NCBI GenBank assembly: GCA_902363675.1
Contig: CABJAV010000002.1
Coordinates: 330,709-394,708 of the forward strand
DNA from: Lachnospiraceae bacterium
GTDB lineage: Bacteria > Bacillota > Clostridia > Lachnospirales > Lachnospiraceae
DNA length: 64,000 bases
Direction of reading: 5' to 3'
Positions 34,838 through 43,586 of the stretch are shown here, piece by piece; position 1 is the stretch's first letter, and each line of letters opens with the position of its first letter. Below the pieces are notes generated by a model that was not told the origin of the DNA, did no database searches, and worked only from the letters and a program-made list of their open reading frames with translations. The position numbers were made by a program, and so were the translations under genes.

Positions 34838-36580
34838 TTACTCAATAAGCTTCAGATGACTGATATCCGGATGAATTGTCAGTGAGTAATTCGTATAATA
34901 CACAACAAATCCCGGAGCACTTCCGGCAGGCTTTTTTACATTCTTTTTTTGCAAATAATCAATTTCTATTTTGTCGCTGTCTCGCCCTTTGGAATAAAAG
35001 CCGGCAAGCATTCCGGCCTCTTCGAATACACGATCCGGCATTTCTTCTCCTTTTGATTTTACGATAACATGAGAACCAGGCATTCCTTTTGCGTGGAACC
35101 ACCAGTCATTGCCGGTAGCAAATTTGAAGGTGAGTTCATCGTTCTGATAATTGTTTTTCCCAACATAGATATCATATCCATCCGAAGAGAGATAATGAAA
35201 CGGTTTGCTTTTGATTTTTTCTTTTTTTCCGCTACGATTTTTTTTGATAAATCCATATTCTGTCAATTCCTGCTTAATCTGTACAAGATCGTCTGCGGAG
35301 AGGGCGATATCCAAAGAGTTCTGGATCGATTCAAGATGGTCGATTTCGGCTTGGGTTTCCTGAAGAAGTTTATCAAGAGCTTCTGCAGTTCGCTTTAATT
35401 TTCCATAACGGTCAAAAAACTTTTGTGAATTTTCCTGCGGTGAGAGAGTAGGATCCAACGGAATGCGGATTTCCTTATTGTTATCATAGAAATTCGGGGC
35501 AAGAAGTTCCTTTGCACCTTCTTCAAGATTGTATCCGTATACATTGATTAACTCACCATACAATTTATATTTTTCCCTTTTTTCAGAGTCTTTTAACTGT
35601 TTTTGTTGTAACTGATACTTTTTCTGATTACGTTCAAGTGCTGTTGTGACAATGCGGCGCAGATCTGCAGATTTCTGTCGTATGCGGCTGTATATATTTT
35701 TTTCAGCATAATAAACTTCCAGAACACGGGAAATACTGTCAAAAGATTCGGTTTCATAATCCTGATATAAAGTAAGTTCAACGGCGGAAAATTCAATCGG
35801 TTCCCGGCCTTTACGAACGATTACCGGATGATAGTGTTTGTTACGGATTTCATCAAAGAACCATGCAATATGATTGCAAAGATGCAAAATCTGATCTTCT
35901 GAGTAGGATGCCAGCGGCTGTTCTCCGTCGAGCCCTGCACGATATGCGATTTCAGATGCAATCAATGGGCTTACACCTGTAAAAGTAGAATAGATTGCCT
36001 TCATGACAGTCAGTGGTTTCCCTGCAATCGCATCGTGAATCTGTGCTGCATCCATGGTTAACGGGTTGAATTTGTTGTCCTGTGTACCCGGAATAAAATA
36101 TGGTTTTCCAGGTAAAACTTCACGTACGGAACTGACAGCGGAAGAAATTCGTTTGATGCTGTCGATGATGGTGCCATCTTCATCACAGAAAATAATATTG
36201 GAATATTTTCCCATTAATTCAACAATTAAAGTCTTATGGCATAAGTCACCCATTTCGTTCAGATGCTCAATTTCCATATTGATGATACGTTCCATATGTG
36301 GCTGATAAATACGAGTGATGCGTCCGTTAGCCACATGTTTGCGCAGTACCATGCAAAAAGTTGGAGCGGTAAGCGGACTTGGTTTGTTTTCACTTGTTAA
36401 ATATAAAAATGGAAGAGATGCACTTGCGGAAATGGCTACCCGGAACTGTCCATTGGAACCTTTACAGGTTAAGAGCAGTTCGTCATTTTCCGGCTGTGCA
36501 ATCTTGCTGATTTTTGCATTTAATATTGTCTGGTTCAGTTCGTGAACGAGACCAGATATAACGATTCCGTCAAAAGCCAT
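34838..36580 (-). CDS. rqcH: NFACT family protein (RqcH / Fbp54-like)
   Basis: This 580-residue protein has an NFACT-N domain starting MAFDGIVISGLVHEL, helix-hairpin-helix and long coiled-coil regions (about 280-430), and a C-terminal NFACT-R domain with DWWFHAKGMPGSHVIVKSKG. RqcH binds stalled 50S subunits and directs alanine tailing of nascent chains; older annotations call it fibronectin-binding protein. It is transcribed divergently from yicC, as yloA/yloC in Bacillus. Confidence 0.9.
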   Translation of the reverse strand: MAFDGIVISGLVHELNQTILNAKISKIAQPENDELLLTCKGSNGQFRVAISASASLPFLYLTSENKPSPLTAPTFCMVLRKHVANGRITRIYQPHMERIINMEIEHLNEMGDLCHKTLIVELMGKYSNIIFCDEDGTIIDSIKRISSAVSSVREVLPGKPYFIPGTQDNKFNPLTMDAAQIHDAIAGKPLTVMKAIYSTFTGVSPLIASEIAYRAGLDGEQPLASYSEDQILHLCNHIAWFFDEIRNKHYHPVIVRKGREPIEFSAVELTLYQDYETESFDSISRVLEVYYAEKNIYSRIRQKSADLRRIVTTALERNQKKYQLQQKQLKDSEKREKYKLYGELINVYGYNLEEGAKELLAPNFYDNNKEIRIPLDPTLSPQENSQKFFDRYGKLKRTAEALDKLLQETQAEIDHLESIQNSLDIALSADDLVQIKQELTEYGFIKKNRSGKKEKIKSKPFHYLSSDGYDIYVGKNNYQNDELTFKFATGNDWWFHAKGMPGSHVIVKSKGEEMPDRVFEEAGMLAGFYSKGRDSDKIEIDYLQKKNVKKPAGSAPGFVVYYTNYSLTIHPDISHLKLIE

Positions 36581-36653
36581 AGTTGCCTCCTATTGTAATT
36601 TATAGCGATTGTTTATATTATAGTATGAAAATAAAGAAAAATCCAATGAATAT

Positions 36654-36682
36654 TTGACGAATCAGAAAAATAGCATTATAAT
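36654..36682 (+). promoter_or_regulatory. Promoter for yicC-gmk-rpoZ
   Basis: TTGACG at 36654-36659 and TATAAT at 36677-36682 have a 17-base spacer, 46 bases before the yicC start, a near-consensus sigma-A promoter. Confidence 0.78.
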
Positions 36683-36727
36683 ACATTTATCTATGCATAA
36701 ACTATGCATTTTTACAGGAGAAAGCCA

Positions 36728-37606
36728 ATGATCAAAAGTATGACCGGATTTGGAAGATGTGAATTTACAGATGAAAAACGTAAATTTACCGTCGAACTTA
36801 AATCCGTAAATCATCGCTATCTTGATGTTAATATTAAGATGCCGAAAAAACTGAATTTTTTCGAGAGTTCTATTCGTGCACTGTTGAAAGAGTATATTGA
36901 ACGTGGTAAAGTAGATGTCTATATCACGTATGAAGATTATACGGAAGATAATTATGCGTTAAAGTATAATTCAGCTCTGGCTGCACAGTATCTGGATTAT
37001 TTAAACAGAATGGCCGAAGAATTTAGCCTTGAAAATGATATCAGGGTCAGCAATCTGTCGCGATATCCGGATGTTCTGGTTATGGAAGAACAGGATGTGG
37101 ACGAAAAGGAATTGTGGGATGGACTGGAACGTGCCTTGCGCGGTGCATGCGAGCAGTTTGTGGCAAGCCGTATCAAAGAGGGCGAAAGTCTGAAAGTTGA
37201 TCTCATAGACAAGCTGGATCATATGATTTCTTATGTCGATTTTATTGAGAAACGTTCTCCACAGATTATGGAAGAATATCGCAAAAGGCTTGAGGATAAA
37301 ATTAAAGAGATTCTTGGAGATCGACAGATGGACGATGGACGCATCGCAACCGAAGTTACCATTTATGCGGATAAGGTTTGTGTAGACGAAGAAACCGTGC
37401 GTTTGCGGAGCCATATCAATACAACAAAAGACACTTTGCTGGAAGGTGGTTCAATCGGGCGCAAGCTTGATTTTATCGCGCAGGAGATGAATCGTGAAGC
37501 AAACACGATTCTTTCCAAGGCAAACAATATAGAAATTTCAGATACAGGAATCAATTTAAAAACCAGCATTGAAAAAGTGCGGGAACAGATTCAAAATATT
37601 GAATAG
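36728..37606 (+). CDS. YicC family endoribonuclease
   Basis: This 292-residue protein begins MIKSMTGFGRCEF, the family hallmark. KSVNHRYLDVNIKMPKKL follows, and the C-terminus has KLDFIAQEMNREANTILSKA (DUF1732). YicC of E. coli is an endoribonuclease that degrades certain small RNAs; clostridial members are less studied. ATG 36728 with GGAGAAAGCC upstream was chosen. It is separated from gmk by 12 bases; the remA (DUF370) gene often found between them is absent. Confidence 0.9.
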   Translation: MIKSMTGFGRCEFTDEKRKFTVELKSVNHRYLDVNIKMPKKLNFFESSIRALLKEYIERGKVDVYITYEDYTEDNYALKYNSALAAQYLDYLNRMAEEFSLENDIRVSNLSRYPDVLVMEEQDVDEKELWDGLERALRGACEQFVASRIKEGESLKVDLIDKLDHMISYVDFIEKRSPQIMEEYRKRLEDKIKEILGDRQMDDGRIATEVTIYADKVCVDEETVRLRSHINTTKDTLLEGGSIGRKLDFIAQEMNREANTILSKANNIEISDTGINLKTSIEKVREQIQNIE

Positions 37607-37618
37607 AGGAAGTTACAG

Positions 37619-38281
37619 ATGGAAAACAAAGGCAAGTTAGTTGTTATTTCCGGCTTTTCCGGAGCCGGAAAAGGAACTCTTATGAAGGCTTTGATGAAGG
37701 AATACGGTGATTCGTATGCGTTGTCTGTGTCGGCGACGACAAGAAATCCGAGACCGGGCGAAATGGACGGGGTGGATTATTTCTTTGTCACTAAAGATAA
37801 ATTTGAACAGATGATAGCGGAAGATGCGCTGATTGAGTATGCACAGTATGTTGGAAATTATTATGGAACTCCAAAGGAATATGTGCAGCAACAGTTAGAT
37901 CTTGGCAAAAATGTAATCCTTGAAATCGAGATACAGGGCGCTTTAAAAATCAAAGAAAAATTTCCGGATACGGTTTTAATGTTTGTGACAGCACCAAATG
38001 CCAACGAATTAAAAAATCGTCTTGTAGGACGTGGTACAGAGACCCCGGAAGTGATTGCAGCACGGCTATCCCGCGCATGTGAGGAATCCATGGGAATGGA
38101 AAAATATGATTATTTAGTGATAAACGATACGATTGAGAATGGCATTTCCCTGATTGATCGTCTTATCTGTGATGAGAGGTCTGGAAATAAGGAAAACAAT
38201 CGCGCACATCGTGTATCTGCTAATATAGATTTTATTAATAAAATGAGAGAAGAGCTTTCAGGCTTTTCGAAAGGAGAATGA
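37619..38281 (+). CDS. gmk: Guanylate kinase
   Basis: This 220-residue P-loop kinase converts GMP to GDP. Walker A is VISGFSGAGKGTLMKAL, ATTRNPRPGEMDGVDYFFV is the GMP-binding loop, and ILEIEIQGALKIKEKFPD contains the Walker B region. The stop overlaps bases just before rpoZ, matching the gmk-rpoZ pairing of most Firmicutes. Confidence 0.96.
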   Translation: MENKGKLVVISGFSGAGKGTLMKALMKEYGDSYALSVSATTRNPRPGEMDGVDYFFVTKDKFEQMIAEDALIEYAQYVGNYYGTPKEYVQQQLDLGKNVILEIEIQGALKIKEKFPDTVLMFVTAPNANELKNRLVGRGTETPEVIAARLSRACEESMGMEKYDYLVINDTIENGISLIDRLICDERSGNKENNRAHRVSANIDFINKMREELSGFSKGE

Positions 38282-38283
38282 AT

Positions 38284-38529
38284 ATGATACATCCATCATA
38301 CGTAGAATTAATGAAAGTTGTTAACGACGGTGTAGAAATCGGTGAGGAGCCAGTAGTAAACAGCCGTTATTCCATCGTTCTTGCTACTGCTAAGCGTGCA
38401 AGACAGATCATTGCTGGTGCAGAACCACTGATTGATAATCCAAAATGTAATAAACCGCTTTCTATTGCTGTAGAAGAATTATATCGCGGTGCAGTTAAAA
38501 TCCAGTCTGAGGACGAAGAAAATAATTAA
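38284..38529 (+). CDS. rpoZ: RNA polymerase omega subunit
   Basis: This 81-residue protein has the omega core: NSRYSIVLATAKRARQIIAG, followed later by KPLSIAVEELYRGAVKI. Omega helps assemble RNA polymerase. ATG 38284 is preferred over ATG 38278 because AAAGGAG is then seven bases upstream. A terminator follows. Confidence 0.93.
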   Translation: MIHPSYVELMKVVNDGVEIGEEPVVNSRYSIVLATAKRARQIIAGAEPLIDNPKCNKPLSIAVEELYRGAVKIQSEDEENN

Positions 38530-38541
38530 AAGAAAGTAAGA

Positions 38542-38569
38542 GGGGAGTGACAATGGTCATTCCCTTTTT
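38542..38569 (+). terminator. Intrinsic terminator between rpoZ and rimO
   Basis: GGGAGTGAC and GTCATTCCC pair (one G-U) around a four-base loop, followed by five T. It lies only 15 bases before the rimO ATG. Confidence 0.78.
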
Positions 38570-38584
38570 CAAGTGAGAGGTACT

Positions 38585-39907
38585 ATGAAATTATTATTTA
38601 TTTCACTTGGGTGTGATAAAAACCTTGTAGATTCTGAATACATGATAGGCATGTTGACGAATCATGGCATTGAATTGACGGATGATGAGACAGCAGCGGA
38701 CATCATAATTGTTAATAGTTGCTGTTTTATTGGTGACGCAAAAGAAGAAAGTATTAACACAATCCTTGAGATGGCACAACAGAAGAAGACGGGCAAATGC
38801 CGCTCTCTAATTGTTACGGGCTGTCTGACACAACGTTATCAGGAAGAAGTAAAAAAGGAAATCCCGGAAGTGGATGCTATCCTTGGAACGAATTCTTATG
38901 ATTCTATCTGGGAGGCTGTTGAAGAAACTTTAGATGACAAATTCTATGAGAATTTCCACACATTGACAGGACTTCCGCATGTGAATACAAAACGTACGAT
39001 TACGACAGGCGGACATTTTGCTTATTTAAAAATTGCAGAGGGATGCAACAAAAATTGTACGTATTGCGTGATTCCGTCGGTTCGTGGACGTTATCGCAGT
39101 GTGCCATTGGAAGAATTGGTTACATCTGCAAAGGAACTGGTTGCCGGTGGGGTAAAAGAACTGATTCTTGTTGCACAGGAGACTACATTATATGGAGTAG
39201 ATCTGTATGGAGAAAAAAGTCTGCACAAGCTGTTGGATGCGTTGAATGAGATTCCAGGATTGTTCTGGATTCGTATTATGTATTGCTATCCGGAAGAAAT
39301 TTATGAGGAACTGATCAATGCAATGATTCGCGACAAGAAAGTGTGCCATTATCTGGATATGCCGATTCAACATTGCAACGACAGTATTTTGCAACGCATG
39401 GGACGCAAAACAAATAAAAAGGAACTGACTGCAAGAATTGATCATTTGCGGGAACGGATTCCGGATATCACTTTGCGAACCACTCTGATTTGTGGTTTTC
39501 CGGGCGAGACCCAGCAGATGCATGAGGAACTGATGCAATTTGTAAATGATATGGAATTTGACCGTCTTGGCGCATTTACTTATTCTGCTGAAGAAGGAAC
39601 TCCTGCTGCGGAAATGCCGGATCAGATTGATGAAGAACAGAAGGCTGACTGGCAGGCAGATGTCATGGAACTTCAGGAAGAAGTGATTTTTGATAAAAAT
39701 GATTCCATGAAAGGAACAGAACTCTATGCATTTATTGAAGGGAAAGTTGCAGATGAAAATGCATATGTAGGACGCACTTACCGTGATGCACCAAATGTAG
39801 ACGGCTATATTTTTATTAATACGGATGAAGAACTTATGACCGGCGACATTGTAAAAGTTCGTGTTACCGGTGCTTATGAATATGATCTGATAGGAGAAAT
39901 AATATGA
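38585..39907 (+). CDS. rimO: Ribosomal protein S12 methylthiotransferase RimO
   Basis: This 440-residue radical SAM methylthiotransferase modifies an aspartate of ribosomal protein S12. The N-terminal domain has SLGCDKNLVDSEYM and VNSCCFIGDAKEES; the SAM triad is EGCNKNCTYCVIPSVRGRYR. A TRAM domain ends the protein. SLGCxKN separates it from MiaB. ATG 38585 follows GAGAGG. It overlaps pgsA by four bases. Confidence 0.94.
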   Translation: MKLLFISLGCDKNLVDSEYMIGMLTNHGIELTDDETAADIIIVNSCCFIGDAKEESINTILEMAQQKKTGKCRSLIVTGCLTQRYQEEVKKEIPEVDAILGTNSYDSIWEAVEETLDDKFYENFHTLTGLPHVNTKRTITTGGHFAYLKIAEGCNKNCTYCVIPSVRGRYRSVPLEELVTSAKELVAGGVKELILVAQETTLYGVDLYGEKSLHKLLDALNEIPGLFWIRIMYCYPEEIYEELINAMIRDKKVCHYLDMPIQHCNDSILQRMGRKTNKKELTARIDHLRERIPDITLRTTLICGFPGETQQMHEELMQFVNDMEFDRLGAFTYSAEEGTPAAEMPDQIDEEQKADWQADVMELQEEVIFDKNDSMKGTELYAFIEGKVADENAYVGRTYRDAPNVDGYIFINTDEELMTGDIVKVRVTGAYEYDLIGEII

Positions 39908-40446
39908 ATTTACCAAATAAACTGACGCTTTTTCGTGTTGTATTGATTCCATTTTTTGTATTCTTTTTATTAGCTCCATATTTTGAGGAATATGGAAACT
40001 ATATTGCAGTTGCAATTTTTATTGTGGCAAGTATTACGGATTTTCTTGATGGAAAAATCGCCAGAAAATATAATCTTGTCACGAATTTCGGAAAATTTAT
40101 GGATCCCCTCGCAGATAAACTTCTTGTATGCTCTGCATTGATCTGCCTGATTCAGCTGGAACTGATTCCGGCGTGGGTTGTAATCATTATCATTGCACGT
40201 GAGTTTATTATCAGCGGATTTCGACTTGTAGCATCGGATAATGGTGTGGTTATCGCTGCCAGTTACTGGGGTAAATTTAAGACTGCTTTCCAGATGCTGA
40301 CGGTAATTGTTCTTATTTTAAATATTCCGAATAAAGTATTTACAATACTTGGAACTGTATTGATTTATGTATCACTTGCACTTACTGTTATTTCGCTGAT
40401 TGACTATATTGCAAAAAATAAAGATGTGCTGAAGGATCAAAAGTAA
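39904..40446 (+). CDS. pgsA: CDP-diacylglycerol-glycerol-3-phosphate phosphatidyltransferase
   Basis: This 180-residue membrane enzyme makes phosphatidylglycerol phosphate. The CDP-alcohol phosphotransferase motif is complete: DFLDGKIARKYN then GKFMDPLADKLL. About four to five hydrophobic segments are seen. MNLPNKLTLFRVVLIPFFV is a typical start. It overlaps rimO by ATGA and is followed directly by the cinA-type gene, the Firmicutes order. Confidence 0.93.
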   Translation: MNLPNKLTLFRVVLIPFFVFFLLAPYFEEYGNYIAVAIFIVASITDFLDGKIARKYNLVTNFGKFMDPLADKLLVCSALICLIQLELIPAWVVIIIIAREFIISGFRLVASDNGVVIAASYWGKFKTAFQMLTVIVLILNIPNKVFTILGTVLIYVSLALTVISLIDYIAKNKDVLKDQK

Positions 40447-40447
40447 T

Positions 40448-40939
40448 ATGACAGTATATGATTTGCTAAATAAATATCAGATGACAGTTACGACGGCAGA
40501 AAGCTGTACGGGCGGGCTGGTGGCTTCCGGACTGGTGGACATTGCAGGAATTTCTGCTTTCTTTAAGGAAGGCTATGTAACTTACGCACCGGAAGCAAAG
40601 GAAAGAATCCTTGGTGTACCAAAAGAAGTGATTGAGCAGTATGGCGTGGTAAGTGAAGAGACTGCAGCAAAAATGGCCGAGGGCGCAGCAAGAACTGCAG
40701 ATGCCGATACTGCAATTGCTACGACAGGAGTTGCGGGGCCGGACGGAGGAACAAAACGGACACCGGTTGGAACCGTCTGCTTTGGTTGTTTTGTTAAAAA
40801 CAGGACATACACTGTGTGCAGGCATTTTGAAGGAAATCGTGCACAGGTGAGACAGCAGGCTGCTGAATTTGCACTTGCTTATTTGAAAGAATGTATTCAG
40901 ACATTTGAAAAAGGCTGTGAAATGGAGAAAAAAGTATGA
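40448..40939 (+). CDS. CinA C-terminal family nicotinamide-nucleotide amidase
   Basis: This 163-residue protein contains only the amidase domain of CinA (PncC type): TTAESCTGGLVASGLVDIAG near the start, GVVSEETAAKMAEGA, and TGVAGPDGGTKRTPVGTVCF. It deamidates NMN to nicotinate mononucleotide. The N-terminal molybdopterin-binding-like domain of full CinA is absent. recA, which often follows in Bacillus, is not next here; rsmD overlaps its end by four bases. Confidence 0.9.
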   Translation: MTVYDLLNKYQMTVTTAESCTGGLVASGLVDIAGISAFFKEGYVTYAPEAKERILGVPKEVIEQYGVVSEETAAKMAEGAARTADADTAIATTGVAGPDGGTKRTPVGTVCFGCFVKNRTYTVCRHFEGNRAQVRQQAAEFALAYLKECIQTFEKGCEMEKKV

Positions 40940-41487
40940 GAATTATAGCTGGTACAGCAAGAAGTCTTCCGTTGAAGACCATTGAGGGTATGAATACCCG
41001 TCCTACAAGCGACAAAATTAAAGAGACATTATTTAATATGCTGCAGATTGATGTGCCGGGATGTTATTTTCTGGATCTGTTTGCCGGCAGTGGACAAATC
41101 GGATTAGAAGCTTTGAGCCGTGGTGCTGCATACAGCGTTTTTATAGAAAATAACCGTAAAGCGGCAAAGTGTATTGAAGATAATATTATATTTACAAAAT
41201 TTGATAAAGTTTCAAAACTTCTTACGACAGATGTGATCAGTGGACTTCATAATCTCGAAGGAAAATATACATTTGATATTATTTTTATGGATCCTCCTTA
41301 TCGCCAGGGACTGGAAGAAGATGTTTTACGCTTCCTTTCAAAGTCAGACATACTTAAACCGGATACAAAGATTATTGTCGAGGCATCTCTGGATACGGAT
41401 TTTTCCTATTTAGATGAACTCGGTTTCAATGTTTTGAAGTTTAAAAAATATAAAACGAATATGCATGTATTCATACAAAAGAGATAG
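40936..41487 (+). CDS. rsmD: 16S rRNA (guanine966-N2)-methyltransferase RsmD
   Basis: This 183-residue protein begins MRIIAGTARSLPLKTIEG and has a SAM motif YFLDLFAGSGQIGLEALSRG. The N6/N2 methylase signature is IIFMDPPYRQG. TRPTSDKIKETLFNML is also diagnostic. It methylates G966 of 16S rRNA in the assembled 30S subunit. The order rsmD-coaD is the Bacillus ylbH-coaD order. Confidence 0.94.
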   Translation: MRIIAGTARSLPLKTIEGMNTRPTSDKIKETLFNMLQIDVPGCYFLDLFAGSGQIGLEALSRGAAYSVFIENNRKAAKCIEDNIIFTKFDKVSKLLTTDVISGLHNLEGKYTFDIIFMDPPYRQGLEEDVLRFLSKSDILKPDTKIIVEASLDTDFSYLDELGFNVLKFKKYKTNMHVFIQKR

Positions 41488-41505
41488 GAGATTTGACATA
41501 GTATT

Positions 41506-42000
41506 ATGAAAAGGGCAATCTATCCGGGAAGTTTTGATCCCGTAACATTTGGACATATGGATATCATTACACGGTCGGCTCAGATTGTAGATGAACTGAT
41601 CGTTGGAGTCCTGAATAACAGTGCAAAAAACTCGTTGTTTTCTTTAGAAGAACGTGTTAGTATGATTAAAGAGATGACGAAGGACATGCCGAATGTAAAA
41701 GTGGCATCTTTTGATGGTTTGCTGGTTGATTTTATGAACGAAATTGATGCTACAATCATTGTTCGTGGATTGCGGGCTGTTACTGATTTTGAATATGAGT
41801 TACAGATCGCACAGGCAAATCATGTACAGGATTCTAAGATTGAAACGATCTTCCTGACAACAGATCTTAGATATTCCTATTTGAGTTCGACAATTGTAAA
41901 GGAATTTGCTTCCTACGGTGGAGATATTTCGAACTTCGTTCCGGAGTGTTTCATTGATAGAATATATGAAAAATACCAGATTAAAAAAGGAGATTTTTAA
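41506..42000 (+). CDS. coaD: Phosphopantetheine adenylyltransferase
   Basis: This 164-residue nucleotidyltransferase performs the fourth step of coenzyme A synthesis. The N-terminal [20 protein letters not shown] holds the GxFDPxTxGH motif; [20 protein letters not shown] and [20 protein letters not shown] complete the site. Length is normal. It follows rsmD by 18 bases. Confidence 0.96.
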   Translation: MKRAIYPGSFDPVTFGHMDIITRSAQIVDELIVGVLNNSAKNSLFSLEERVSMIKEMTKDMPNVKVASFDGLLVDFMNEIDATIIVRGLRAVTDFEYELQIAQANHVQDSKIETIFLTTDLRYSYLSSTIVKEFASYGGDISNFVPECFIDRIYEKYQIKKGDF

Positions 42001-42002
42001 TT

Positions 42003-42668
42003 ATGAGCAGCAAGATGGAACAGATTATCGAAGAAATTGAAGAATATATTGATGGATGTAAGTTTCAGCCATTATCAAACACAAAAATTATTGTAAATAA
42101 AGAAGAACTTGAAGAATTAATCGGAGAATTGCGTGCAAAGACTCCGGAAGAAATTAAACGGTATCAAAAAATTATCAGCAATAAAGAGGCAATTCTTGCA
42201 GATGCACAGGCGAAAGCTGATCAGATTATTGCACAGGCACAAGTGCAGACAACAGAGCTCGTTAGTGAGCATCAGATTATGCAACAGGCCTATGCGCAGG
42301 CGAACGAAGTTGTTATGATTGCGACAAAGCAGGCCCAGGAAATTCTTGACAATGCCACAAATGAAGCAAACGAAATTCGTATGGGCGCAATGGGATATGC
42401 CGATGATCAGCTGCGCAGTATAGAAGATGTATTAACAAATTCTATTGAAACGTCAAAGGCCCGTACAGAAAGCCTGGTCAGCTCATTACAAGGATTTCTT
42501 GATGTTGTGACACAGAATCGTTTGCAATTATTCCCGGCGGATGAAGAACAAAGCGAACAGGATAAGGGAAAATCTGAGACTGAGAATACTATACCGGAGG
42601 TATCAAAAGCAACTGAAGAACCAGAAATCACTAATATTTCTCTTTCAGATGATGAGCCTGAGGAATAG
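42003..42668 (+). CDS. Coiled-coil protein, often annotated 'ATPase' in Lachnospiraceae
   Basis: This 221-residue protein is of unknown function. A short N-terminal region (KMEQIIEEIEEYIDGCKFQP) resembles the small membrane-proximal unit of DivIVA/SepIVA-type proteins. A long alanine/glutamine-rich coiled coil follows (about 60-150), resembling ATP-synthase b/H-type stalks. The tail is acidic and disordered. No Walker motif is present, so 'ATPase' is not justified. Its 3' end overlaps convergent ylbJ by 24 bases. A role in envelope growth is only a guess. Confidence 0.7.
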   Translation: MSSKMEQIIEEIEEYIDGCKFQPLSNTKIIVNKEELEELIGELRAKTPEEIKRYQKIISNKEAILADAQAKADQIIAQAQVQTTELVSEHQIMQQAYAQANEVVMIATKQAQEILDNATNEANEIRMGAMGYADDQLRSIEDVLTNSIETSKARTESLVSSLQGFLDVVTQNRLQLFPADEEQSEQDKGKSETENTIPEVSKATEEPEITNISLSDDEPEE

Positions 42669-43556
42669 TAAGGGGGCAATCGCCATGATGGCGGCGATAA
42701 GCAAAAGTTTCATTTTCAAATATTGCTTTATTGATAGGTTACTTACGCTAAGCAAAGAAGCTGTCTGGAACAGACCGGATATTCCGTTCAAAGCCAGAAA
42801 TAGTACCGTCAACAGATATTTTTGAAAATGATTACAGGAAAATTGGCTGAGCGCAGAGATTCCATTCGTTACTTCCAGACAACCGGTAAGGACGAGCTTT
42901 GGAAAGGAACTTCCGTAAGGAATGCTTTGTGCGATTTCAGCAAAAATCGAAAACATCATAATATAACCACATATTTTTATTAATGTTTCGAATCCGTTTA
43001 TGATACCGGCGTCAACGATTTGCATATTCAATTGAAATCTTGATGCTTTTTTTTCATGTACAAAGCGTTCTGGTTTTATAAAAGACAATAAAGCAAGGCA
43101 TATGCAAAGAGGTATGCCATACAACAACAGGAAAAATGGAACAACTGAAGAAAAGTGCAGCTGATTGACGAGGACCGAAGTAACGAACACCGGGCTGAGA
43201 TTGTTGGTAAAGCATGCAAGAATCTGCGCTCTTTTTTTGACGATTCGATGATGTTCATATAAATCTGCGGAAAGCTTGCTCCCAATTGGAAAACCGAAGA
43301 GAAACCCGCAGAAAATGACATACCATTCTTCTGGTTGAATGCGAAGAAAACTATGTTTTTTTTCGTGAGCAGGATGCGAAAATAAATTGGAATGTAGAAC
43401 AATATAAGAAATAACAGAAAAAGGGAGCAGGGTTGGAAGAATTTGTTCAAACCACAGTGTAAGTCCCCTGCGGGATGCCATGAGAGCATTTTGAGGATAA
43501 ATAAGAAAGTATAAAATCATAATAATAAGTAGAGAGATACAACTTAATTTTTTCAT
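42645..43556 (-). CDS. ylbJ: Sporulation integral membrane protein YlbJ-like
   Basis: This 303-residue polytopic protein has about eight hydrophobic segments. It contains the nucleoside-recognition (Gate) features FLFGFPIGSKLSADLYEHH and FTNNLSPVFVTSVL typical of YlbJ. In Bacillus, ylbJ is sigma-E controlled and needed for heat-resistant spores, and sits right after coaD; here it is near coaD but on the opposite strand. No Shine-Dalgarno is seen before ATG 43556, leaving the start a little unsure. Confidence 0.82.
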   Translation of the reverse strand: MKKLSCISLLIIMILYFLIYPQNALMASRRGLTLWFEQILPTLLPFSVISYIVLHSNLFSHPAHEKKHSFLRIQPEEWYVIFCGFLFGFPIGSKLSADLYEHHRIVKKRAQILACFTNNLSPVFVTSVLVNQLHFSSVVPFFLLLYGIPLCICLALLSFIKPERFVHEKKASRFQLNMQIVDAGIINGFETLIKICGYIMMFSIFAEIAQSIPYGSSFPKLVLTGCLEVTNGISALSQFSCNHFQKYLLTVLFLALNGISGLFQTASLLSVSNLSIKQYLKMKLLLIAAIMAIAPLLFLRLII

Positions 43557-43558
43557 AC

Positions 43559-43564
43559 TATAAT
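43559..43564 (+). promoter_or_regulatory. Candidate -10 box for pepD
   Basis: A perfect TATAAT lies 22 bases before the pepD ATG in the 30-bp gap between divergent ylbJ and pepD. The -35 would fall inside ylbJ and is poor (GATACA). Confidence 0.45.
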
Positions 43565-43586
43565 TTATGACATTTAGGAGGTAACT

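Noticed and set aside
39188..40015. Open reading frame of 275 codons on the minus strand
   Set aside because: Antisense to rimO and pgsA, with no motif or start signal.
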